The notes under the pieces: model-generated
What the model was told of the DNA's origin: nothing
Database searches by the model: none
What the model saw: only the letters and a program-made list of their open reading frames with translations
Shown: positions 53,590-64,000 of the stretch, in pieces
Numbering within the stretch: the first letter of the stretch is position 1
Layout: every line of letters starts with the position of its first letter
Position numbers and translations under genes: made by a program
Source: Laburnicola sp. R22_1
Taxonomy: Eukaryota; Ascomycota; Dothideomycetes; Pleosporales; Didymosphaeriaceae
Direction: 5' to 3'
Assembly (NCBI GenBank): GCA_014281115.1
Contig: JACONQ010000005.1
Span: 62,001 to 126,000 of the forward strand
Length of the DNA: 64,000 nucleotides

Positions 53590-56046
53590 TGTCTCCTTTG
53601 GGCCTAGTGAGGGTTTAGATAAAAACCCCCTCACTTTAGATAAGAGTGGGTAGCAATTTGTCTTATTACTACTTACCTTCTAATATTATCCTATTCTACC
53701 TTATTAACTATTAGGCGTTCTAGTAGCGCCCTTATATTCGAATCGCTCCCTTATAGGCAGTGGTAGAATTCTTGCTACTATAATGGCAATATGTAGACCT
53801 AGTAGACGCCTTACTTCCGCAAGCCAGGAGCCAGGCGGCCTATTTAGGAACACTTGGCAGTAAGCTAGTGCTATTAGGCAGGCAGAAGAATAAGTAGAGG
53901 AACTTAGGGAGGCTACCTAATAAGAAATTAATAATAGCCCTAAGGGTTTATAAGCCCCTTAGGAGGAGCTAAATATAATAGAAGCTAATAGAAGGGCAGC
54001 TTATCTTGCAGAATTGCGAGATTAGGCGCGCAAAAAATAAGAATAATAGGAAATATAACGTATTAAAGATATACAATAATATTATAAAGCTGGCGACATA
54101 GTAGCTCTTAATAAGCTTACTAGTACTCCGCGCGTGGCCACTATGGCCTTATTATTCCTAGTAGCCGCTAAACAGAGTACCTTGCTATGACTACCCCTAC
54201 TACACGTCTATAACTACAAGAATTATCGCGATTATAACTAATAGAAGTAGAATTACGAGTTTTATTTCTTGTAAGCGCCTTCTTACTTTGTTATAGAAGA
54301 TTATAAGGTTACCTTTAGTAGGTAGTACCTATCTAAAGACCTTTAAAGCCAGTTCGAGTTATATTGCAACTAATAATAACAAATAGACCCTAAATAGGCT
54401 TCTACCTAGCAGATGTTAATAAAACGAATGCTTAATGCCCTGGGTACTCTATTAGAATGCTAATAGATAGCATTTAAGGCAATAAAGAACTATTGCCAAA
54501 GGGCAAATTAAATCCTAACTAATCTACTTAACTATCTTCTCCCTTTATAGGATAAGGTTAAAGAGTAGAATAAGTATTATAGGGTGGCTAAGTTTATAGC
54601 TTCTATAAATAATAAGCTATATAAGAAAGTTTTGTATTACCTACCTTCTTAGAGAGAAACCCTTATAGAGGTGGAAGAGATTGCCAATTGCCTTTACTAA
54701 GAGAAAGGGCGGTCTACTAAGAGTAAAGGTAAGTCTAAGAACTTATTAAAGAGGCCTAAGTTAATAACGCCCCCTACTAAGTTAGCTAGACTAGCTAAAC
54801 GTAATAGAAAGGAGTATAAGGACTATAAACAGTCTACCTTAATATAAAAGGAAAAGGATAAAGATAATCTAAAGGTCACTTACTAGAACTGTAGCGAGAG
54901 AGGCCACATCTTCCCTAATTATAAGAAGAAGAGAAATCCAGACCTACCTTTCTATTCTAAGGACGCATTAGAGTCCGTAAAAAAAGGCAAGGGTCGGTAG
55001 AACTAGACTCTATCCTATTAGCCGCAATTATTAAGTATAAGAATAACAAGTAGCTTAGAAAGCTTTATAACGTACTTTACCTAAAGAGGCTAACTGTAAT
55101 AATAGTGTAGGCTATAGTAGGGAATTTAGGCTTAGTTAAGATACTAGTTAATAGTAACGCTAAACTTAACGTAATCTCTGCTCGCTTTGCAAAGGAGAGA
55201 GATCTAATAGTAACACTCTTGCTAGACTTTATAGTAGAGGCGGCAAATAGTGCGAATATTACTATATATAGATCTGCAGTTGCCAAAGTGTATCTAGTAG
55301 ATACTAGAGGTTATAGAGAGACCTACTAGGTTCTATTTATAGTAGTAGACCTAAGGAAGTATGAGATATACTTAGGATTACCGTGGATTGCCACATATAA
55401 TCTAAAACTTAACTTTTGTATAGGTCGATTGTTGTTCTAAGGAAAGTTAGGGCAGAATGCGCCCAACTATGCCAAAGTGGCCCTTAAAGACGCGGAATAG
55501 TTTAGTTTAATAATATTAAACTTAACTGCGGAATTATATACATATTACATTAGCTATATAGGCAATAGGATATCTATAATTTTAGTAGAGGCTATAATAC
55601 CATAGGTATACTAAGAGTTCGCTAATATAGCGAATGGTAATTAATTAGAGATTCTTACGGAACACTCCGCGATCGACCTAAGTATTAATCTTCTTCCTAG
55701 AAAACAACTACCCCATTAGTCCCTCTATAACTTGTCTAAGGGCAAGCTAAGTGTCTTACGTAAGTATATCGTAGATTACTTGCAAAGAGGCTAGATATAA
55801 CATTTAAGGTTACTAGCTAGAGCACTAATCCTATTCGCAAAGAAGAAGGATAGTATATTAAGGCTATGCGTAGATTATCGCGGCCTTAACAAGATTACTA
55901 TTAAGAATCGTTATACGTTACCCTTAATTACTAAGTTCTTAGAAAGATTGGCAAAAGCGAAGTTCTTTACTAAGCTTAATATCTAAGAGGCATATTATAG
56001 AATAAGAATTAAGGAAGGCGATAAATAGAAGACAGCTTTTCGTACG
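53590..56046 (+). mobile_element. Older Ty3/gypsy retrotransposon, 5' part
   Basis: Heavily RIP-mutated. Plus-strand order: gag with a CCHC-type zinc knuckle near 54885-54930 (NCSERGHIFPN), a protease region near 55100-55400 (VKILVNSNAKLNVIS, then YLGLPWIATYN), then reverse transcriptase from about 55790 ([42 protein letters not shown]). It breaks at 56046 in the middle of the conserved KTAFRT block, where a younger gypsy element has inserted. The 5' LTR probably lies around 53590-53750 but its limits are not certain because the matching 3' LTR is outside the window. Confidence 0.8.
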
Positions 56047-56262
56047 TGTGACGGCTGCGGTGCACAGAGAGCTGGCCGCAAGTCACATAACGACAAGGCA
56101 GCCTCGCGAGGCGCTAGCCTTTACGGGACTAGCGCCCCACCGTTGCCTCTTTACGCCTGCGCGTCTTGTATCTACCTTTCTACCTTATCCTAGTGTAGCT
56201 GAAATAGAGCCAACCTATCCTATTAACACTCTACAATGCGGAAGCCTGAGCCTGTCCTCACA
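56047..56262 (+). repeat. 5' LTR of the chromodomain gypsy element
   Basis: 216 bp. It differs from the 3' LTR at about a dozen positions, nearly all transitions. Confidence 0.92.
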
Positions 56263-58053
56263 TTACACTAGGATCTCACTTACTTGGCTGGCGACGGCGA
56301 TATAATATCTGGTTAAACCGATCGATCTACCTATGTGTACGACTTGACGACGACCAATCTTGAGCAGTACAGTACGACTACGCTGAGCTGTTAGTTTTTC
56401 AGAAGTATGGTTGCTTACCCGAGTCCTAATACCACCAAGCGCGGCTTGAAGGGAGTTGACGGACGGTTCGAAGATAGCACGCCGCAGCCAGCTAGGAGAG
56501 CTAATCAGCCTGCCGCCCTTGCTTGACGAACAAGCGCTTAAAAAGTACCAGATCTATAAGCCCTACGCGGTAGGCCAGAAGAGAGTTAACGACGCACCCC
56601 TGCCGCGAAGACGCGAAGAGAGCCATGGTGGCCCTGCCTCTAAGAGAGAGGACACAAAAAACAACCCCCGAATCGACTATTAAGAGCACCGCCTGCTCAC
56701 CCTCTCCCTGCGAGAGAACTGACTATTGCTGCTTTACCTGCAGCACTGACTAGAGCTGCCCTACTAGCAGCACCTACAAAAGGGATATGGGAAAGCTCTC
56801 TAGGCTCGAGCTAAGGGTGGATCCTGAGGCAATCGCGACTAAGGAGGACCACACACCTCCTATCCAAGCTTTTAGGTGCTGAGCAGCCTACTATATCAAC
56901 AATGAGCTCAAAGAGGACCGAGCGATCAAGCAGAGCCGTATTAAGGCACGGCATAAGAAGAGACCATTTATAATGCGCACGGGGCACATTGTCTGGGGAA
57001 CTATGGAGTACAAACCGCAGGAGATTAAGGTTACTCTCCCCTAGCTCATGACGCTGGAACAGCTAGTAGTGGCCCGCGAGCTAGAACTTAGCCATCTCAA
57101 GGCCCTAGCGTACTGAGACCACGCAGACACGCTGGGCAAAGCGCTTAATACGGCTAAAGCCGAGCTAGTAGAGGCTAAGGACGAGCTTGCTGAGCTACGC
57201 TAGCTGCTTAACGACACGCTTAAGCAAGTAGTAGATAAGGACGAGTTAATTGAATCGCTTAGAGGCTAGGTAAAGGTTGCGAGCTAGCACAGCAAATCCT
57301 TCCTCTCTGAGAAGGCTAGCGGAGTCTTAGCCTCGTCACCAGCTGCGCACTTAAAGACGCTGCGCTTTACAGCCCTACCGCAGACGCCAATACGCCCTAG
57401 GCTACCTGGATTAGACAACGGAGCCGATACGCTGCCATGGCAGTTAATATACACGCCAGCAACTCCACTTGCCTTGTAACTAGCGATTAACTACAGCAGG
57501 AGCTGCTTAGCCTATTTTCCTAACCTACTAATGCTTAAGGACGGCAAAGAGGTCACCTTTGAGCAATGGAGAGACGGCCTAGAGGACAAACTGCGCGCTA
57601 ACTAAGACTGGTTCGAAGGTGTCGACAAGCAGGCAACTCAGAACAACATTATCTCGTACATGCGCACGCGTACTAACGGTTCGGCAAATCAATACCTGTC
57701 CACCCTCATACGTACGATCCGAGCAAGCGATTAGCCAGTCAACTACCTCTATCTTGTGGGCCGCCTAGAGAAGACATATGGGGACCCTCACAAGAAGCTT
57801 AACGCCCGACGTGCCTTTTAAGAGCTCCGTCTGCGAGACCCAGCCAACTTCGCTACCTTCTAGGGCGACTTCTTTCGTCTCGCACAGGAACGTGGCCTAC
57901 CAGCGGACTAGTGGGTAGAGGAGTTCTACAAGAAGTTACCGGACGCCCTACGCACGCAGATAGGTGTCTTTCGCTGATAGCACAGCGAGGAGTACAATGT
58001 CTACGTTGACTTCGCCCAAGACCTCGCTAGGGAGCTCGCTATTAGCAACGCTA

Positions 58054-58756
58054 CCCTGCCGAGACAGTCAGTGCAACGCGACAGTCAATGCAACACTTTT
58101 TACTAGGAAAATCAAGAAAAATAGAGATTTTTAAAGACTTATTACTCTATAACTATAATATATTATTAAAAACTTCTAATATATTTAATACTTTAAATTT
58201 TATTCTCTATATTACTAGAATTTTACTTCTTTTTAATATTATAGTTTTTAATTATTTATAAAAAACTAGTAAAATCTATAATTTTAAAATTAAAAAGTAA
58301 TAATTATTTAGTAAGAAAGTATAGTATATAGAGTATCTTTAATATAGAAGTTATTTAGATTTAAAATATAACTAAGTAGTTAGATTATATACTACTTTTT
58401 TTTCTATATATTTTTAATATAGATAGATTAACTTATTAAATATATTATAAATCTAAATAACTTCTATATTAAAGATACTCTATATACTATACTTCCTTAC
58501 TAAATAATTATTACTTTTTAATTTTAAAATTATAGATTTTACTAGTTTTTATAAATAATTAAAAACTATAATATTAAAAAGAAGTAAAATTCTAGTAATA
58601 TAGAGAATAAAATTTAAAGTATTAAATATATTAGAAGTTTTTAATAATATATTATAGTTATAGAGTAATAAGTCTTTAAAAATCTCTATTTTTCTTGATT
58701 TTCCTAGTAAAAAGTGTTGCATTGACTGTCGCGTTGCACTGACTGTCTCGGCAGGG
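58054..58756. mobile_element. 703-bp foldback (inverted-repeat) element inserted in gag
   Basis: The left arm (58054 to about 58370) and right arm (about 58449-58756) are complementary with only a couple of mismatches or indels, around a loop of about 78 bases. Ends read CCCTGCCGAGACAGTCAGTG and its complement; TA flanks both sides (58052-58053 and 58757-58758). Removing the element with one TA leaves the gag frame continuous (LAISNA into RRALARAEK). Outer 40 bases are GC-balanced; the interior is very AT-rich. No coding capacity, so it is a non-autonomous element, presumably mobilised by a TA-targeting transposase. Confidence 0.9.
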
Positions 58757-61700
58757 TAGGAGAGCGTTGGCCCGAGCTGAGAAAACCGAACGGCACAACC
58801 GCGAGCGACCCACTCCTACAGCACTGCCTAGAGCCGCCACTATCCAGGCGTTAGTAGATTAGCCTACCTGTTTCTGTTGTCACAAGGTTGGTCACCTCGC
58901 CCGCAATTGTACGGACAAGCCTGTCGACCAGAAGGCTATTGAGCTGCCAGCTGACACTGACAACAAGGCATTCTATAACGCAGCAGATGGATCCTCTAAC
59001 AGCGACTTGGAAAAAGTATCGCTCTAGGGGAAGTCTCCTCCCTAGAGCAACCTACAGGAGCCCTTAGTATACAGGATCAGCTGTTTAGTGGAAGTTAGTT
59101 CATTCTACTATGCCGCATCTCTACAGGCGGGCTAGCAATTAAGCTGAACGCGCTTATCGACACTAGAGCCGGCAGCTACGCCCTAGTCCACCTTAAGCAT
59201 CTACGTACGATTAAGAAAGGACTTAAGGCCCTAATCCACTGTATGGAAGCAATACCCTTGGCAGGCTACAATAGTTAACTAAATGGTTAGGTAGACGAGT
59301 ATATCCAAGCTGACCTAGTGATTGACAACCACCGCCTCTCTACCTACTTTATCTTTTGTAATACTGGTCGCCACGACCTTATAGTTGGCCGCAAGCTCCT
59401 AGAGGATGCCGACGTCTGGATTAACTGCAAGCAGAAGAAGCTCTAGTGGCCAGATGGCGCACGGGTTGACTGCAAGCGTGATATCGTTATCCCTACGCAA
59501 GGCGTGCCCTCAAAGATCAACCCCTCGCACCAAGCCGATGCCGACTAACGCGACAAGCAGATAGACGTAGCTATTATACAGCGCGCTTGTAAGCTACCTC
59601 TACGCTCAACCCAGCGCGCTACCCTGCGGGAGAACCTTGGAAAGATGGAAGAGCAACTCCACCCGCGACAGACGCCAGAACCGGCTAAGCGACAACCTCG
59701 TCCCCAGCCTGTCTCGCGCGAAGGCCTCGCCAAGGTAGGCCTCAAGATCAATACAATTGGAGCTGCTGCCTTTATAATGCACGCACGACAAAAGGACACT
59801 GTGCTAGGCCATATTAGCGTCTACGAAGTAAACCAGCTTATCTAGGATCGCAAGGACGCTCTACCAAACCTACCTGATCAAGAAGAGGAGCTCCGCCAAC
59901 TGATCGCAGAGAAGTTGCCCTTCCTAGGTTACGCTAGCGCGACCCTAGCCTACTTCTTGAAAAAGGACTTAGACGAGCTGCCACCGCACCGCGATAGCGT
60001 TGACTATAACATTAAGCTGACCTCTGAGAATACGTTAACGTCGAGCCCGCTGTATAGCATGTCTCTCAAGCAGCTAGAGCTCGTGAAATCGTACCTTAAG
60101 GACCACCTGCGACGAGGCTTCATCGCGCACAGTAACGCCTCGTACGCCTCGCCTGTCCTATTCGCTAAGAAGCCTGGAGGGGGGTGGCGCTTCTGCGTTA
60201 ACTACCGCAAGCTTAACGCAATCACGAAGAAAGACGCCTACTCTATCCCGCTAATCTAAGAGACCCTGACTAGGCTCGCGCGCGCTAAGGTATTCACTAA
60301 GCTTGATGTGCGACAGGCCTTCTACCGCATCCGCCTTAACAAGGAGGTCGAGGATCTAACTACTTTCCGCACACGATACAGCAACTACAAGTACTGTGTG
60401 CTGCCCTTTGGCCTCTACAACGGCCCCGCGACCTTCCAATAGTATATTAATAAGGTCTTGCATGGCCTGTTTGACGACTTCTGCACAGCATATCTGGACG
60501 ATATCCTTATATATTTAGAAGACCCACTAGAGCACGAGGAGCACGTCGCTTAGGTACTTAAGCGTCTCCACGACGCCGGCCTATAAGCAGACATTAAGAA
60601 GAGCGAATTCGCTGTGACAAAGACAAAGTTCCTAGGTCTTATTATTAGCACAGAGGGTATACAGAAGGACCCTGAGAAGGTCACCGCTGTACGAGACTGG
60701 CCAGTCCCTATGTTAGTTAAAAGCCTACAGTCCTTCCTAGGGTTCTGCAACTTCTATCGAGCCTTCCTTAAGGACTATGGGCGCATCATCTGGCCGCTCA
60801 CTAAGCTGCTTAAGAAGGGCGCATAGCACGCCTTTGGTGGGCGCGAGCTGGCAGCCTTCTAGCAAGCTAAGGATCTCATGCTGTCAGACAATGTTCTGGC
60901 CTACTACTCGCCCTACCGCCAGACGCGCATGGAGACAGATGCGAGCGACGGAGTTGTAGCTGGCGTACTCTTCTAGCTACAGGACGACGGCCTATAGCGA
61001 CTAGTAGCTTTCTATTTAAAGACTATGAGCGGACTATAGATAAACTACGACATCCACGACAAAGAGATGCTGGCAGTCATCTACGGCCTTAAGGAGTGGA
61101 GATCTCAGCTTATTGGCCTCCAGACGCCTTAGCCATTCAGCGCCCTTACTGACCACTAAGCACTTGAGTATTTCTTAACTAAGCGAGAGCTTACTCTATG
61201 GCAAATGCGCTGGGCTATAACAGTAGCTGACTTTAACATAACCCTCTCCTACCGCCCTAGAACTGCCAACGTTGTAGCCGACGCGCTGTCGCGCAAGTAA
61301 GAGGAACTTAAGACTTAGAAGGATAAGGACTGAGCCGCTCGAACGCGAGCCTTCCTGCAAGCTGAGCAGCTCGATATTAGTATAATTCAGGCCACTAACG
61401 ATTATCTAGCCTCGCTTGCTACACAAGGCCTAGAGAGCTGTATTGAGGTCGCAGCCTCAGACACCTTTATGAGCTCACCCCCACTTAATAACCCGCACGC
61501 CGTTATTGACTGAGCCCTTAAGGCTAACCGAAGCTATGGTAGCATACAAGCTCTGCGAGAGAAAGCGTCAGCTAGCAGCGCCACCTGGCAGCTGAACGAG
61601 CAAGGACTACTCCTGCACCAAGGCCGACTAGTCGTCCCTGCTGTTCACTTCCTCCGCACGCACTTGATCCGAATAGTCCATGCAGCACAGACTACTGCTC

Positions 61701-63127
61701 ACCTAGGCAAGAGAAAGACTGTAAAGCTACTGCGGGATCGCTACTATTGGCCAGGTATGGAGAAAGACGTTGATACGTACGTTGCCGCCTGCAAGGCTTG
61801 CCGATGGAGCCATGTCCCTCGCGATCGAACTCCAGGACTGCTCAAGTCGCTGCCAATACCTGATTGAGTATGGCAGGACGTCTCAATGGACTTTAAGTCC
61901 TTCCTAGCTGATAAGAAGGGGTACGACTGTGCCTTCGTTGTGGTAGACCGCCTGAGCAAGCGTTGCTTTTCGCTACCCTGCTACAAGACTACTACTGCTG
62001 AGCAAGCTGCTGATATGTACTACCGCTATATCTGGCGTGTCTATGGCCCTCTAAGGTCTATTGTCTGTGACTGAGGCCCCTAATTCGTCTCCGCATTTAT
62101 AAACGAGCTATGCCGCCTTATAAGTGTTAAGTAGAAGCTGTTAATAGCCTACTATCCCTAAACCAACGGCAACACAGAGATTGTGAACCAGTACCTCGAC
62201 TAGCGCCTACGGCCCTTTGTTAACTACTATTAGGATAACTGGTTAGATCTGTTGTCATGTATGGACTGGGCACAGGCTATTCTGCTGCATGAGACCACTA
62301 GCCTGTTACCATTTAAGATCGAGTTTGGTCACTAACCTGTCCACCACTAGGATTGGAAGGAACGTACAAGGACATCCCTATTTGCCCGCGAGCACATGTC
62401 CTGTAAGGAGGCGCAGAACTACGCGAAGGCCTGATATGACGCTGTAAAGCTAGTAATAGAGATAGCTTAAAGAGGGATTGCTTAGGCGTAGTAGCGGCAA
62501 GCGCAGCAAGTAAATAAGAAGCGCTGTGAGCCTAATTTTACAATAGGAGACTAAGTCTACGTTACGCCTAAGGGCTTTACGACTGGCCAACCTAGCTTAA
62601 AGCTTGACTAGTAGATGTACGGCCCCTACCCTATTATTGAGATGAGGGGTTATTCCTATCGCCTCAAGCTACCGCCATACATGCGCATGCATGACGTCTT
62701 CCACGCAGACTGTCTATGGAAAGCCGCCTTAGACTTACTACTAGGCTAGATTGAACCTAAGGAGGAACTAATTGAGGTTGACGGCAACCCTGAGTGGCCG
62801 GTAGAGGAGATACTTAACAGCCGCATCTATTGAGGGCGTCTGCAGTACAGAGCTTCCTGGACCGCTTATGACCCAGACCTGACATGGTACAACGCCCAAG
62901 GCTTCGCAGGGGCGCTCTATAAAGTTAGGGACTACCACTAAGCCTACCTAGAGCGACCTGGTCCTCCAGCACGGTTGGAAGCATGGCTGCGAGCATATAA
63001 GGACGGGCAGTACGTATAAGTGACGGACAAGGACAACAAGGCAGCAAGTAAGGGGCTGGGATAGAGAACACGGACGAGGAAGTAGCTATATGAGACTTGA
63101 GGACGAGCCTCTCTTAGAGGGGGGTAA

Positions 63128-63343
63128 TGTGACGGCTGCGGTGCACAGAGAGCTGGCCGCAAGTTACATGACGATAAGGCAGCCTCGTGAGGCGCTAGCC
63201 TTTATGGGACTAGCGCCCTACCGTCGCCTCTTTACGCCTGCGCGTCTTGTATCTACCTTTCTACCTTATCCTAGTGTAGCTGAAATAGAGCCAACCTATC
63301 CCATCAACACTCTACAATGCGGAAGCCCGAGCCCGTCCTCACA
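63128..63343 (+). repeat. 3' LTR of the chromodomain gypsy element
   Basis: 216 bp, followed at once by the GTACG duplication and the resumed reverse-transcriptase sequence of the older element. Confidence 0.92.
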
Positions 63344-63348
63344 GTACG

Positions 63349-64000
63349 AAGTACGGATACTTTAAGTACTTAGTAATCCCGTTTAGTTTAACTAATACTC
63401 TAGCACAATTCCAGGAGCATATTAATAAAGTTCTAGCAGGACTAATTAATGTAACGTGTATTGTCTATTTAGATAATATACTTATCTTCTCTAATATAAA
63501 AGAGAAACACAAATAATATATAAAAGAAGTTCTCTAAAGACTATATAAGGCCAAACTATATATTAAACTTAGTAAGTGTAAGTTTTATTAGGAAGAGACA
63601 GAGTACCTAGGCTATATTATTGGCTAAAAGAAAGTTAGAGTACACGAAGACTATGTAAAAATAATTACAAAGTGGCCACTCTCTAAGATAGTGCGCAATA
63701 TTAGGGTGTTTATTAGTTTTATAAATTATTACTAAATGTTTATTAAAGGGCTTTTAAGAGTGGCTCTACCTCTTACTAAACTTACTTAGAAGGAGTCTAG
63801 TGCTGCCTAGGGCGGGCATACTTAAAGAAGGGAGAAAAGCTAACCCTTACATCTAGATGCGTAGGCAAGAGCAGCTTTTAAATAGTTAAAGACTATATTT
63901 ATAGTAGTGCCCATATTAGTGCACTTTAAGTCTAATAGAGAGATAAGACTTAAGATAGATGCCTTAGATGGCGTAATATCTAGCATATTAAGCCAAAATG
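63349..64000 (+). mobile_element. Older Ty3/gypsy retrotransposon, continuation after the insertion
   Basis: The reverse transcriptase broken at 56046 resumes here: YGYFKYLVIPFSLTNTLAQF, then YLDNILIFS near 63460-63490 (second catalytic Asp changed to Asn), then a connection/RNase H region to the window edge. Stops are frequent. The element leaves the window on the right, so its 3' LTR is not seen. Confidence 0.85.

Larger units (their letters stand above)
56047..63343 (+). mobile_element. Ty3/gypsy chromodomain retrotransposon, complete with exact target duplication
   Basis: LTRs of 216 bp at 56047-56262 and 63128-63343 (TGTGACGGC...CCTCACA), flanked by GTACG at 56042-56046 and 63344-63348. 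A polypurine tract (63116-63124) precedes the 3' LTR. Domains in order: gag (about 57540-58053, continuing 58757-58990) with zinc knuckle CFCCHKVGHLARNC at 58869-58910; protease with LIDTRAGSYALV near 59150 (the catalytic Gly changed to Arg); RT from about 59915 with YLDD at 60491-60502; RNase H to about 61300; integrase with HHCC (61680-61800) and the DDE core; and a C-terminal chromodomain near 62790-62950 (EWPVEEILNSRIY). Scattered TAG and other stops show mild RIP. Better preserved than its host element. Confidence 0.9.

Noticed and set aside
55077..55286. 69-codon minus-strand frame
   Set aside because: Antisense to the protease region of the older gypsy element.
1..64000. CRISPR array or bacterial operon signals
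   Set aside because: No regularly spaced repeats with unique spacers and no bacterial ribosome-binding sites; introns and fungal gene families show a eukaryotic genome.

Overview
The window is nuclear DNA of a filamentous ascomycete, most likely Pezizomycotina and possibly a Dothideomycete. Genes have short introns (about 48-141 nt, GT..AG, often with a CTAAC-like branch point). Recognisable fungal genes include SGT2, TMA20/MCT-1, TIM54, a stomatin-like protein, a CFEM protein and a CYP505 self-sufficient P450. The DNA switches sharply between gene-bearing, GC-balanced segments and very AT-rich segments. In the AT-rich segments decayed transposon frames are full of TAG/TAA stops, the look of repeat-induced point mutation (RIP). 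All gene models are read by eye from splice signals and frame continuity; no database search was possible.

Layout. 0.2-7.0 kb is a gene graveyard: remnants of a zinc alcohol dehydrogenase, an SDR enzyme, a secreted jacalin-like lectin and a full-length but frameshifted M20 peptidase, plus an LTR-like repeat. 7.0-16.6 kb is AT-rich and holds a complete Ty1/copia element (9102-16481, 287-bp LTRs). 17.3-25.7 kb carries a run of minus-strand genes: a GT8-type glycosyltransferase, TMA20, SGT2, TIM54, a tRNA-like locus and a nine-AT-hook protein. 26.5-34.1 kb has a stomatin-like protein (+), a kynurenine formamidase (-), a GPI-anchored Ser/Thr-rich protein (-) and a CFEM protein (+).

34.2-42.2 kb is one nested transposon block. 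A TIR element with TA target duplications (34237-42195) contains two pogo/Fot1-like elements and an internally deleted copia copy. Immediately beyond it is an intact 8-exon CYP505 gene (P450-reductase fusion, 1063 aa), then a spliced 75-aa cysteine-rich secreted protein on the minus strand. A truncated old-yellow-enzyme fragment ends at the edge of the next AT-rich block, about 50.0 kb.

50.0-64.0 kb is a second transposon nest: a decayed hAT transposase, then an old RIP-degraded Ty3/gypsy element. That element's reverse transcriptase is interrupted by a younger chromodomain Ty3/gypsy element (56047-63343, 216-bp LTRs, GTACG target duplication). The gag of the younger element is in turn split by a 703-bp near-perfect foldback element (58054-58756, TA duplication).

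The genes do not form one pathway. Housekeeping genes for tail-anchored protein targeting (SGT2), translation re-initiation (TMA20) and mitochondrial membranes (TIM54, stomatin-like) sit in the stable core. Surface and secreted proteins (CFEM, GPI-anchored, cysteine-rich) and the CYP505 lie next to the transposon blocks, as in a compartmentalised fungal genome. No clearly new multi-gene system was found. The most unusual loci are the interrupted tRNA-like gene, the nested elements with exact target duplications, and the cysteine-rich secreted protein.
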